NCBI GenBank assembly: GCA_020845755.1 | Contig: JADLFE010000004.1 | Span: forward strand, 62,001 to 126,000 | Source: Phycisphaerales bacterium | Lineage (GTDB): Bacteria; Planctomycetota; Phycisphaerae; Phycisphaerales; UBA1924 | Reading direction: 5' to 3' | Length of the DNA stretch: 64,000 nt | Shown: in pieces, positions 26,223 through 34,886 of the stretch | Numbering within the stretch: the first letter of the stretch is position 1 | Layout: each line of letters begins with the position of its first letter | Position numbers and translations under genes: made by a program | Notes under the pieces: model-generated | The model's database searches: none | What the model saw: the letters and a program-made list of their open reading frames with translations, nothing else | Told to the model about the DNA's origin: nothing

Positions 26223-27320
26223 TCACAACGCCGCCACGCGCCGCGCGGTTTCATACGCGATCAAGTCCTTCATCAGTTTATCGAGGTCACCGTTCATCAC
26301 CTCGCGCACGCCATATTCACCCGGCAAACGCTCGTCCGCCACGATCCCGTCCTTGAATCGATACGTCCTGATCTTCTCGCTCCGCCCGCCGGTGCCGATC
26401 TGGCTGTTGCGCGCCGCGGTGCGTTCGGCGGCCTGCTTGGCCCGCTCTGCCTCGTACAACTTGGCCATCAAAAGTCGCCGGGCCCGCTCGCGGTTCTGCT
26501 GCTGGCTCTTGGCCTCCATCATCTTGATGATGATGCCGGTCGGCTTGTGGTGGATCTGCCATGCCGTCTCGACCTTGTTGACGTTCTGCCCGCCAGGGCC
26601 CTGGGCCCGCGTCGCAAACTCCTCGACCTCGTTGGCCCAGTCGATCTTCACATCGACGTCCTCAGGCTCCGCGAGGGTCGCGACACTGGCGGTGCTGGTG
26701 TGAATGCGACCCTGGGCCTCGGTGGCGGGAACGCGCTTGACGCTGTGGACCCCAGCCTCAAAGTTCAGTTCGGTCCACACGCCCTCGCCGCGAATATTGA
26801 CCGTGGCGCTCCGCACGCCGCCCACAGCGGGCTCGGGCGTCAGTTCCAGAACTTCCCAATTCCACCCGCGTTTCGTCGCATACTTCTGGTACATCTCGAG
26901 CAAGTCTCGAGCCCACAGCGCAGCCTCGTCGCCGCCGGTCCCCGCCCGGATTTCCATCATCACAGATCCGACCTTGCCGTCGTCCGCCGTCACGAGGCGC
27001 GACGTTACGTCCTCGAGCAACGCCTCGACCTTCGCCCGAGCGGCGGGCAACTCCTCCGCCGCCATCGCGGCCAGTTCCGCGTCTCCGCACCCCCTGGCCG
27101 CCTCCAACTCTCTCACTTCCGCCAGCGCCGCCTTGTACGCACAAAAAGACCCCACCAGTGGCTCGAGCCCCGCCCTGCGGATCGAATACTGGCGCACCGC
27201 TTTGTGGTCGGTTACGACCGCCGGATCTTCCAGTTTCGCGCACACGCCCGCGTATTCCCGCTCGAACTCGCCGAGCTTGGCCACGATCTTTCCCAGTGCC
27301 TCTTGCGCCAGTGCCGTCAT
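26223..27320 (-). CDS. prfA: peptide chain release factor 1
   Basis: 365-residue class I release factor. The GGQ loop that triggers peptide release is in AQGPGGQNVNKVET, and the stop-codon reading tripeptide region is RVPATEAQGR; the PAT form is that of RF1 (reads UAA and UAG), where RF2 has SPF. GRIHTSTASVATL and QQQNRERARRLLMAKL are further family blocks. ATG 27320 is the start expected from family length (about 360); the frame is open further upstream to 27482 but would run into the divergent ABC gene. The usual bacterial neighbour prmC is not beside it. Confidence 0.95.
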   Translation of the reverse strand: MTALAQEALGKIVAKLGEFEREYAGVCAKLEDPAVVTDHKAVRQYSIRRAGLEPLVGSFCAYKAALAEVRELEAARGCGDAELAAMAAEELPAARAKVEALLEDVTSRLVTADDGKVGSVMMEIRAGTGGDEAALWARDLLEMYQKYATKRGWNWEVLELTPEPAVGGVRSATVNIRGEGVWTELNFEAGVHSVKRVPATEAQGRIHTSTASVATLAEPEDVDVKIDWANEVEEFATRAQGPGGQNVNKVETAWQIHHKPTGIIIKMMEAKSQQQNRERARRLLMAKLYEAERAKQAAERTAARNSQIGTGGRSEKIRTYRFKDGIVADERLPGEYGVREVMNGDLDKLMKDLIAYETARRVAAL

Positions 27321-27420
27321 GCACCGAACGATAAGCAGCCAAAATCCGCTCGGCATCCGTGAAACTTCCACGCCCACAATCGGTATCATCCCAGGTCCGC
27401 ACTCCCGGGGGACCCACACT

Positions 27421-28389
27421 TTGCTCTCCATCGAAATCCGCGGCCTGACCAAGACCTTCGGCCCGAAGGTCGCCGTCAACAACCTCGATCTTTCCGTCCC
27501 TCAGGGCAGCCTGTGCGGCTTCATCGGGCCCAACGGCGCGGGCAAGACCACCACGATCCGCATGATCATGTCGATCATTTTCCCGGATTCGGGAGAACTC
27601 CGTGTGCTGGGCAGGCCCTCCGCGGTCGAGAGCAAGGACCGTATCGGCTATCTCCCAGAAGAACGCGGCGTCTATCGCAAGATGAAGGTCGGCGCGTTCC
27701 TGAACTACATGGGCAAACTCAAGGGCATCGACGCGGCCTCCACCGACAAGAAGGTCCGCTCGTGGCTGGAACGCATGGGCCTGCCCAACGAGTACAAGAA
27801 GAAGTGCGAAGAACTCTCCAAGGGCATGCAGCAGAAGGTGCAGTTCATTTCCGCCGTCATGCACGAGCCCGACCTGCTGATCCTCGACGAAGTCTTCAGC
27901 GGGCTAGATCCCGTCAATCGACGCCTGATCCGCGAACTGATCGACGAGCAGCACAAGGCCGGACGCACCGTGATCTTCAGCACACACGCCATGTTCGAGG
28001 CCGAGCAGTTGTGCGATCAGATCTTCATGATCCACAAGGGCAACAAGATGCTCGACGGCTCGCTCCAGTCGATCCTCGCCAAGTTCGATCCGCGATCGAT
28101 CCTCGTCGAACCGACCGATCCGGCCGATCTCGATCGTCTCGCCACGATCCCCGGCGTGATCTCGTCGCAGCCCGCCGGCAAGACCACACACGAAGTCCGT
28201 TTCAGCGAGACCGTCGATCCAGCGCATGCGATGCGATCGATCATCGACTCAATGCCGGTCCGTCGCGTCGAGGTCAAGCGGGCAACACTGGAAGATATCT
28301 TCATCGACGTGGTTCTTGGGCGCAGCGGTGCTGCGCATACCGACCGCGAGAATCTCCGCAACGAACTGGCCGCCGCCTCCTCGGAGTAA
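27421..28389 (+). CDS. ABC-2 exporter, ATP-binding protein
   Basis: 322-residue ATPase with one nucleotide-binding domain: Walker A GPNGAGKTTT, signature ELSKGMQQKVQF, Walker B LLILDEVFSGLDP and the H-loop in IFSTHAMFEA. A C-terminal extension (about 225-300) resembles DUF4162, typical of NatA-like ATPases. The start is a TTG at 27421 with GGGGGA eight bases upstream; no ATG gives the correct N-terminus, and a TATCAT -10-like box lies at 27384-27389. The frame is open back to 26704 but that part is antisense to prfA. The permease gene follows after three bases. Substrate unknown; sodium, drug or lipid export are family options. Confidence 0.88.
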   Translation: MLSIEIRGLTKTFGPKVAVNNLDLSVPQGSLCGFIGPNGAGKTTTIRMIMSIIFPDSGELRVLGRPSAVESKDRIGYLPEERGVYRKMKVGAFLNYMGKLKGIDAASTDKKVRSWLERMGLPNEYKKKCEELSKGMQQKVQFISAVMHEPDLLILDEVFSGLDPVNRRLIRELIDEQHKAGRTVIFSTHAMFEAEQLCDQIFMIHKGNKMLDGSLQSILAKFDPRSILVEPTDPADLDRLATIPGVISSQPAGKTTHEVRFSETVDPAHAMRSIIDSMPVRRVEVKRATLEDIFIDVVLGRSGAAHTDRENLRNELAAASSE

Positions 28390-28392
28390 TCC

Positions 28393-29823
28393 ATGAATCG
28401 CATGTTTGCTGTTGCCTGGCGCGAGTTCGTATCGGTCGTGTGGACCCGCGGCTTTCTGCTGGGTGTATTCCTCCCGCCGCTGATGACCGGGATCGCGATC
28501 TTCGCGGTCTTCCTCCTGAAGAACATGGAGGGACCGCGGGTGCAGGGGCACGTCGTGATCGTCGATCAGTCTGGACTCGTAGGAGAGGCGGCTGTAAAGC
28601 GCCTGCCCGAAGACCTGGCGGCCCGCAGCAAGGAGAAGGCGGAGCAGATCAAGAAGGCGGCAGAAAAGGCCACCGAGACATTCAAGCTTCCGCCCGATCA
28701 GGCCGCGCAGGCCAAGGCGATGGCGGATATGCAGACCAAGCAGATGATCCCGAGCGCGGAAGTGCGGGCCGAACTCGGGGCTCCGGACCAGGATCTGGAC
28801 AAACTGAAGGAGATTCTCCGGACGACGGAGATCAAAGCCAAGGGAGAATCCGGCAACGCCGATCCGCTCCTCGCGGTCGCTGTGATTCCCAAGGGCGCAA
28901 CTGAGCCGGACGCCGAAGGGAAGTTCGGCGTGTTCGACCTCTTCGTGGCGCCCAAACTCGACATCGAGATTCAGCAGGGGATCGAGCGGTCGATCGGCGA
29001 TGCGATCGTGGACGCGCGGATCGCGAGCGACTCGAGGGTCAAGGCCGCCGGACTTGATTCCAAGTTCCTTCGCTCCATGCTCGCTCGCCCCAACATCGAC
29101 GCGGTGACCATCACCAAGTCCGGCGAGCGCAAATCCATTGGTGAACTTCAGATGCTCGTCCCGATGGGCTTCATGATCCTGCTCATGGTTTCCGTGATGA
29201 CCACAGGCCAATACCTCATGACCACGGTCGTCGAGGAAAAATCCAGCCGCGTGATGGAGATTCTGCTCTCGGCCGTGTCTCCCATGCAACTCATGACCGG
29301 CAAGATCCTGGGGCACATGGCCGTCGGCGTGCTCATCATCGGGATCTACGGAAGCGTGGGCATAGCAAGCCTGATCTACTTCGCCCTCACGCAACTCGTA
29401 ACTCCGATGACTTTCGTTCTGCTGATCGGATACTTCATCTGCGCTGCGGTGACTATGGCGGCCCTGATGGCCGCGATCGGCTCGGCGGTCAACGAACTGC
29501 GCGAGGCTCAAACGCTGATGACACCTGTCATCATGATCACGATCCTGCCATGGATGATCTGGTTCGTGATCCAGCGGGCGCCGAATTCGCCCTTGGCCAC
29601 CACGCTCTCGTTCATACCGGTCCTCAACCCCTACGTCATGGTGCTTCGCCTCGGCGGGAGCGAACCGATCCCGAGTTGGCAGCATCCCATCGCCCTGCTG
29701 ATCGGTGCGGTCACCTCGATCACGGTCCTCTGGGGCGCCGCCAAGATCTTCCGCATCGGTGTCCTGATGTACGGCAAACCGCCAAACTTCAAGACGCTGA
29801 TCAAGTGGGTCCGAATGGCGTAA
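28393..29823 (+). CDS. ABC-2 exporter, permease
   Basis: 476-residue NatB-like membrane protein. One transmembrane helix near residues 22-42 is followed by a large extracytoplasmic domain of about 190 residues with a charged, helical middle (LAARSKEKAEQIKKAAEKA and onward). A cluster of five or six helices from about residue 255 to the end holds the ABC-2 core motif SSRVMEILLSAVSPMQLMTGK. It starts three bases after the ATPase gene and clearly works with it. The transported compound cannot be told from sequence. Confidence 0.88.
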   Translation: MNRMFAVAWREFVSVVWTRGFLLGVFLPPLMTGIAIFAVFLLKNMEGPRVQGHVVIVDQSGLVGEAAVKRLPEDLAARSKEKAEQIKKAAEKATETFKLPPDQAAQAKAMADMQTKQMIPSAEVRAELGAPDQDLDKLKEILRTTEIKAKGESGNADPLLAVAVIPKGATEPDAEGKFGVFDLFVAPKLDIEIQQGIERSIGDAIVDARIASDSRVKAAGLDSKFLRSMLARPNIDAVTITKSGERKSIGELQMLVPMGFMILLMVSVMTTGQYLMTTVVEEKSSRVMEILLSAVSPMQLMTGKILGHMAVGVLIIGIYGSVGIASLIYFALTQLVTPMTFVLLIGYFICAAVTMAALMAAIGSAVNELREAQTLMTPVIMITILPWMIWFVIQRAPNSPLATTLSFIPVLNPYVMVLRLGGSEPIPSWQHPIALLIGAVTSITVLWGAAKIFRIGVLMYGKPPNFKTLIKWVRMA

Positions 29824-29908
29824 TCGCACCAGCAGGACCTTCCCGACATCTTCTTGATTTCACTGTTGTTTCTCTGACTTCATGACTTCGTCACCCGCAT
29901 AGTGCCTC

Positions 29909-30790
29909 ATGCCAACGGCCTTTGCCCTCTACGAATCCTGCGTCCAGAACCCCGATCTGGCGGTGAAGCTCCTCCGCGGCATCCACGCCGCCTCGCCGCG
30001 CATCCTCGCCGAAGACTTCTGCGGCACGGCCGCGCTCTCCCGCGCCTGGGCCCGCGCCATCCCCGGCGCTCGCGCCATCGCCGCCGATATCGACCCCGCG
30101 CCGCTCGAGCGAGCGAAGGCCAACATCGCCAAGGGTCGGAACGCAGCGTCGCGCCTCTCGGTCGCCAAACGCGTGCGCATCCTGCGGGCCAACGTGCTCA
30201 CTTCCGTGCCGCTGGCCAAACTCCGCGCCGACGTGCTCTTTGTGGGCAATTTTTCGATCGGCGAGATTCACGACCGCGCCACGCTCGTCCGCTACCTCGC
30301 CCGCTCGCGCAATCGCCTTCTCCCCGGCGGCGTGTTCGTCTGCGATATCTACGCCGGCGAGTCCGCCTTCCGCGAGGGAACCACCCAGCGCGAGCACATC
30401 CTCTCCGACGCCACGCGCGTGAAGTACACCTGGGAACAGCGCTCGGCCGACCCGTTCACCGCCCGAGTCGAGAACGCGCTGCACTTCCGCGTCTTCAAGG
30501 GGACCGAACTCGTCCAGGACCTCCGCGACGCCTTCGTCTATCACTGGCGCCTGTGGTCGATCCCCGAGCTCCGCGACGCGATGCTCGAGGCCGGCTTCGA
30601 CCGCGTCGACGTCTACGCCCAACTCCCCGACGCCGAGGACTCCGACGGCAACGTCTACGCCTCGCCCGTCGAGGACCCCGCCGAACTCGGGCCGAGCTTC
30701 ATCGTGTGCGTCGCGGCCCGAAGCACCTCCAAAAAGGCCGCGGGCCCCGGAGTTCATCCGAGGCCCGCGATACGGCCAGCGCGGCGATAA
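29909..30790 (+). CDS. class I SAM-dependent methyltransferase
   Basis: 293 residues. The SAM-binding fold is seen in ILAEDFCGTAALSRAWA (motif I), AIAADIDPAPLERAKAN (acidic end of strand 2), VLFVGNFSIGEIH (motif IV region) and LLPGGVFVCDIYAG. The methyl acceptor is unknown. The last 26 residues (from about ARSTSKKAAG) are basic, low-complexity and outside the fold. They are encoded by DNA that, on the opposite strand, is the RNase P RNA terminator (30731-30768) and the extreme 3' end of rnpB. The tail therefore looks like reading through an RNA gene end, and the family domain probably ends near residue 270. Confidence 0.8.
   Translation: MPTAFALYESCVQNPDLAVKLLRGIHAASPRILAEDFCGTAALSRAWARAIPGARAIAADIDPAPLERAKANIAKGRNAASRLSVAKRVRILRANVLTSVPLAKLRADVLFVGNFSIGEIHDRATLVRYLARSRNRLLPGGVFVCDIYAGESAFREGTTQREHILSDATRVKYTWEQRSADPFTARVENALHFRVFKGTELVQDLRDAFVYHWRLWSIPELRDAMLEAGFDRVDVYAQLPDAEDSDGNVYASPVEDPAELGPSFIVCVAARSTSKKAAGPGVHPRPAIRPARR
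30731..30768 (-). terminator. intrinsic terminator of rnpB
   Basis: Read on the minus strand: an 11-base-pair stem GCGGGCCTCGG / CCGGGGCCCGC with one G-U pair, a 7-base loop (ATGAACT), then GGCC and five T residues (30731-30735). It begins a few bases after the predicted 3' end of the RNase P RNA. It lies entirely inside the 3' coding part of the convergent methyltransferase gene. Confidence 0.8.
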
Positions 30791-31171
30791 GCCGAGTTCT
30801 GTCGAGCACCGGTTTCCCGGCACCCCGACGGCCATTTCTCTGGGCGACGCGTTGCCGCGCCGCTCAAGCAGTCGACCCGCCCCCTTCCGCCCGGACCGGG
30901 CGTCCCCGTGTTTCCACGGAGCGGAGGCTGCTTGACCTTGCACGCGGTGGGGTCTGCCCTGCCCCGCGTGTCACCACGCGGGCGGTGCGCTCTTACCGCA
31001 CCTTTTCACCCTTGCCTGTGCCCTTTCGGGCCATCGGCGGTGTGTTTTCTGTGGCACTTTCCCTCGCTCCCAACCGTCGGAGCGGGTGGGCGTTACCCAC
31101 CACCGTGTCCTGCCGTGCTCGGACTTTCCTCAGGGGACCCAAGGGCCCCCCGCGGCCGTCTGCCGCGCCGT
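30776..31171 (-). ncRNA. rnpB: RNase P RNA, bacterial type A
   Basis: About 395 bases. The most conserved blocks of the ribozyme are present in the right order on the minus strand: GAGGAAAGTCCG (31131-31120) near the 5' end and ACAGAACTCGGCTTAT (30802-30787) near the 3' end. Between them are the conserved GGGTAACGCCC-like and GAAAGTGCCACAGAAA elements around 31040-31100 and AAGGTGAAAAGGTGCGGTAAGAG around 30985-31015 (given here as landmarks). The ends pair as helix P1: GGCGCGGC (31169-31162) with GCCGCGCT (30785-30778). The RNA matures the 5' ends of tRNAs. Exact ends are estimated from P1 and the -10 box. Confidence 0.95.
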
Positions 31172-31176
31172 TCCTG

Positions 31177-31182
31177 ATCATA
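31177..31182 (-). promoter_or_regulatory. -10 box of rnpB
   Basis: TATGAT on the minus strand, five of six consensus bases, placed so that transcription would start near 31170, exactly at the predicted 5' end of the RNA. No good -35 element is seen at the normal distance. Confidence 0.55.
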
Positions 31183-31231
31183 CGGCAGAGCCCCACCCCG
31201 CGCGAGACCTCGCGCGGTACCATGCTCGGCC

Positions 31232-32314
31232 GTGCCGACGCCCACCTCCCATCGCGTCATTGCTTGGCTGCGCCCCGATCAGGTCGCGCTCGCCCGCGCC
31301 GTCGCGGAGGCCGCCAACCTCTCCTTTGCCGCCGCCGGCTCGCCATCGCGCGGGCAAGCGACCTCCATCGCCGGCGAACTGGGCTGCCCCGCGATAGACG
31401 ACCTGCGTCTGGCGATCGCCACAGCGCGACTCCCCGCGCCCGACGCGGACGATTCCCCCGACCGCGCCTCGATCGTGTGGATGCTCGACCCCGGCGACTT
31501 TGCCACCAGCCCTACAGACGACGACACCAGCGCGCTGCTCGCGGCCCGTGAACGCGGCGTGCGCATCGCCTCGCTCGAGCCCATCCCCGCCTCGGCGCTC
31601 GCGCTCGGCGGCCCGGGTCTTGCTGGCGAAGAGCCTCCCCCCGCACGCCCCACCGATTCCATCCGCCTTGTGCCGCTGATCCGCTTTTCCGCGGCGTATC
31701 GCAACGCGACCGACATCGTGCAGTCGCTCATCCCGCCGCGACTGCTGGTTCACGAGGCGTGGGCCACGCCCACCGAGGGCTCGCTCGGCGCACGCCTCTT
31801 CGCCGCCATGGATCTGGTCGTCGCGCTGATGGGTGAGCCCGAGACGATCGACGCGGCGTACGTCGGGCCCAAAGCCGCGGGGCTTCACACTCTTCCCGGC
31901 GAATCGCTCCGCGACCTGCACGGCGACCTGACGGTCAACATGCGCTTCCCCGACTCACGTGCCGCGTGCCTGGCTCTTTCCAACCAGGCCGGCCGCTTCA
32001 ACCGCAGCACCACGGTCATCGGGAACGCCGGCCGTCTCCGCATCTTTGAGGACGGCTTCGAGTGGACCGACCCGGCCGGGCAGAAACTCGACGAGTCTCG
32101 CCCCGCCTCAAGGCGCCGCGGCTCGCCCCCGCCAGACCACGCCGCCTCCACACTCGCCGACGCCATTTCTCGCCTCCTGGAGCCAGGCCAGCCCGACGCG
32201 GCGCCGGTCAACATCGAATCGGCACTGGTCCTGAGCCAGACAACCCTCCTCTCGGCCCGGACCGGGCAGGCAGAATCCCCCTCGAGCGTTCGGCGCATGG
32301 CGGGGATCGCGTAG
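31232..32314 (+). CDS. degenerate Gfo/Idh/MocA-like protein
   Basis: 360 residues, GTG start. The layout follows a Gfo/Idh/MocA oxidoreductase: an N-terminal region of alternating strands and helices, then a C-terminal alpha/beta domain with DLTVNMRFPDSRAACLALS, TTVIGNAGRLRIFEDGFEW and ALVLSQTTLLSARTGQAESP, which are typical of the family's second half. The NAD(P) motif GxGxxG is not recognisable at the start (VIAWLRPDQVALA), and the usual EKP motif that carries the catalytic lysine reads LEPIPAS here. The protein is therefore probably not an active dehydrogenase. It lies 60 bases from the 5' end of rnpB, divergently. Function unknown. Confidence 0.65.
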   Translation: MPTPTSHRVIAWLRPDQVALARAVAEAANLSFAAAGSPSRGQATSIAGELGCPAIDDLRLAIATARLPAPDADDSPDRASIVWMLDPGDFATSPTDDDTSALLAARERGVRIASLEPIPASALALGGPGLAGEEPPPARPTDSIRLVPLIRFSAAYRNATDIVQSLIPPRLLVHEAWATPTEGSLGARLFAAMDLVVALMGEPETIDAAYVGPKAAGLHTLPGESLRDLHGDLTVNMRFPDSRAACLALSNQAGRFNRSTTVIGNAGRLRIFEDGFEWTDPAGQKLDESRPASRRRGSPPPDHAASTLADAISRLLEPGQPDAAPVNIESALVLSQTTLLSARTGQAESPSSVRRMAGIA

Positions 32315-32447
32315 GACCTACGCTTGTCGGCGGGCGGGCATTCCTGCAGGTTCCGCCCGATAGTTCGAATCGTACTACTGGGGCAACCCAGCCCCAAGAT
32401 CGCGGTATCCAGTATCAGCAACTTCACGCACCGGACAGGAGAATCGC

Positions 32448-34748
32448 ATGGCAACCTCACGTTGGGTGATCGCCGCCGCCGGCCTCTCGCTGGTCTCCAG
32501 CGCCTGGGCACAGCAGGCCATCACGTACCCCAAGGCCGAAACCTATTTCGTCGACTACTACCACGGCACACCCGTCGCCGATCCCTATCGCTGGCTTGAG
32601 GATCCAGACTCCGCCCAGACCCGCGCCTGGATCGAGGCACAAAACAAGATCACCATGCCCTACCTGGCCGCGATCCCGCAGCGGGACGCGATCGAGGCAC
32701 GAGTCAAGGAACTCTGGAACTATGAAAAATTCGGCTCCCCCGGGAAGGAAGGCGGGAGGTACTTCTACTCCTACAACTCCGGCCTCCAGAACCAGGGCGT
32801 CCTGTACGTCACCGACAAACTCGATGACAAGGGCCGCGTCCTTCTCGACCCCAACACCCTCAAGGCCGACGGCACCGCCGCGCTCGCCGGCACCGCCGTC
32901 TCCGATGACGGCAAGTACATGGCCTACGGCATCGCCGAGGCGGGTTCCGACTGGAACGTCTGGAAAGTCCGCGAAATCGCCAGCGGCAAGGACCTCTCCG
33001 ACGAGATTCGCTGGGTTAAGTTCTCCGGCGCAAGTTGGATGAAAGACGGCAGCGGCTTCTTCTACAGCCGATACGACGAGCCCAAGCAGGGCGCCGAACT
33101 TACCGCCGTCAACTACTACCCCAAACTCTACTTCCACAAGGTCAACACTCCCCAGGCTCAGGACGTCCTCATCTATGAACGCCCCGACCAGAAGGAATGG
33201 GGCATCGGTGGCGGCGTCTCCGAAGACGGCCGCTTCCTTGTCCTCAGCATCTCGCAGGGCACCGACCCCAAGAACCGCCTCTATGTCCGCGACCTCAAGT
33301 CAAATCCACTGACCGCCGCGCCGACCGACAAGGACAAGCAGATCCGCGTCATCGAAACGCAGATCCAGGCCGCCGTCGCCGCCCTCGACGCCGGCGCCGA
33401 CAAGGCCAAGACCGAGGAAGTGATCAATGGACTCCGCGCCAAGCGCGCCGATCTCGTCGCAACCCAGGGCAACACCTCATTCGGCTTCGTCGAACTCCTC
33501 AACGACTTCGACGCCAGTTATGAATGGGTCGGCAATGACGCCACCAACGCCTACCTCTCCACCAACCTCGACGCGCCCCGCTCCCGCGTCATCTGCATCG
33601 ATCTCACCAAGCCCGCACGCGCCAATTGGAAGGAACTCATCCCACAGGCCGCCGAGACACTTCAGGGCTGTGGCATGGTCGGCGATTGCTTCTTCGCCAA
33701 CTACCTCAAGGACGCCAAGACCCAGGTCAAACAGTTCGATATCGCCGGAAAACTTGTCCGCGAAGTGAAACTCCCAGGCATCGGCACCGCCGGCGGCTTC
33801 GGTGGCAAGCGCAATGAGTCCGAGACTTTCTACTCATTCACCACCTACAACGTCCCACCACAGATCTTCCACTACGACGTCAAGTCCGGCGAGAGCAAAC
33901 TCTGGAAGGCGCCCGCCGTCAAGTTCAACCCCGAGGACTACACCGTCAAGCAGGAGTTCTACACCTCCAAGGACGGCACCAAGGTCCCGATGTTCATCGT
34001 CCACAAGAAGAACACCAAACTCGACGGCAACAATCCCACCCTGCTCTACGGGTACGGCGGCTTCAACATCCCGCTCACCCCAGGCTTCAGCCCAGGCACA
34101 CTTGCATGGCTCGAGATGGGCGGCGTCTATGCCGTTGCCAACATCCGCGGTGGCGGCGAGTACGGCGAAGAATGGCACAAGGCCGGAACCCTCACCCAGA
34201 AGCAGAACGTCTTCGATGACTTCATCTCCGCCGCCGAATACCTCATCGCCCAGAAATACACCAGCAAGGGCAAAGTCGCCTGCCAGGGCGGCTCCAACGG
34301 CGGGCTGCTCGTTGGCGCGATGGTGACCCAGCGCCCCGACCTCTGGGGCGCGTGCCTCCCGGCCGTCGGCGTCCTCGACATGCTCCGCTTCCAGAAGTTC
34401 ACCATCGGATGGGCGTGGAAGAGCGACTACGGCGACACCGAGGCCGACAAGGCCGTCTTTGACGCCGTCTACAAGTACTCCCCGTACCACGTCGCGCTCC
34501 GCACCAAGGACGCCAAGTGGCCGCCCACCCTTATCACCACCGGCGACCACGACGACCGCGTCGTTCCCGCCCACAGTTTCAAGTTCGCCGCGGCGCTCCA
34601 GGCGACCCAGTCCGGCCCGTCGCCCGTGCTCATCCGCATCGACGTCCGCGCCGGGCACGGCGCCGGCAAGCCCACCGCCAAACGCATCGAGGAACTCGCC
34701 GACACATGGGCCTTCCTGGCCAAGAATCTCGGCATGAGCATGAACTGA
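32448..34748 (+). CDS. exported prolyl oligopeptidase (family S9A)
   Basis: 766-residue serine peptidase that cuts short peptides after proline. A Sec signal peptide (MATSRWVIAAAGLSLVSSAWA) predicts export. The N-terminal seven-blade propeller begins after DPYRWLEDPDSAQTRAWIE, a hallmark of S9A. The alpha/beta-hydrolase triad is Ser616 in CQGGSNGGLLVGA, Asp703 in GDHDDRVVPAHS and His737 in RAGHGAGKP. An insert of about 40 residues rich in Ala/Lys/Asp (around 290-335) lies in the propeller. A ribosome site GGAGA is seven bases upstream of the ATG. A strong terminator follows at 34850. Confidence 0.94.
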   Translation: MATSRWVIAAAGLSLVSSAWAQQAITYPKAETYFVDYYHGTPVADPYRWLEDPDSAQTRAWIEAQNKITMPYLAAIPQRDAIEARVKELWNYEKFGSPGKEGGRYFYSYNSGLQNQGVLYVTDKLDDKGRVLLDPNTLKADGTAALAGTAVSDDGKYMAYGIAEAGSDWNVWKVREIASGKDLSDEIRWVKFSGASWMKDGSGFFYSRYDEPKQGAELTAVNYYPKLYFHKVNTPQAQDVLIYERPDQKEWGIGGGVSEDGRFLVLSISQGTDPKNRLYVRDLKSNPLTAAPTDKDKQIRVIETQIQAAVAALDAGADKAKTEEVINGLRAKRADLVATQGNTSFGFVELLNDFDASYEWVGNDATNAYLSTNLDAPRSRVICIDLTKPARANWKELIPQAAETLQGCGMVGDCFFANYLKDAKTQVKQFDIAGKLVREVKLPGIGTAGGFGGKRNESETFYSFTTYNVPPQIFHYDVKSGESKLWKAPAVKFNPEDYTVKQEFYTSKDGTKVPMFIVHKKNTKLDGNNPTLLYGYGGFNIPLTPGFSPGTLAWLEMGGVYAVANIRGGGEYGEEWHKAGTLTQKQNVFDDFISAAEYLIAQKYTSKGKVACQGGSNGGLLVGAMVTQRPDLWGACLPAVGVLDMLRFQKFTIGWAWKSDYGDTEADKAVFDAVYKYSPYHVALRTKDAKWPPTLITTGDHDDRVVPAHSFKFAAALQATQSGPSPVLIRIDVRAGHGAGKPTAKRIEELADTWAFLAKNLGMSMN

Positions 34749-34849
34749 TCCACACGCCGCACACGGCGGCCTTCCGGTGGCCGATCCGTGAATCCGCGCG
34801 TACCCAACCGCTTCGTGCCGCCCTGTAATCGTTCTGTGAATCCTCACAA

Positions 34850-34873
34850 CCCCTCGCTCCGCGAGGGGTTTTT
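34850..34873 (+). terminator. intrinsic terminator after prolyl oligopeptidase
   Basis: Perfect 8-base-pair stem CCCCTCGC / GCGAGGGG with a TCC loop and TTTTT (34869-34873); two flanking A-T pairs extend the stem to ten. It stands between two convergent genes. In the other direction (end of the hydrogenase operon) the tail is only TTGTG, so it may act weakly that way too. Confidence 0.88.
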
Positions 34874-34886
34874 CGTTTCGCTCGCT

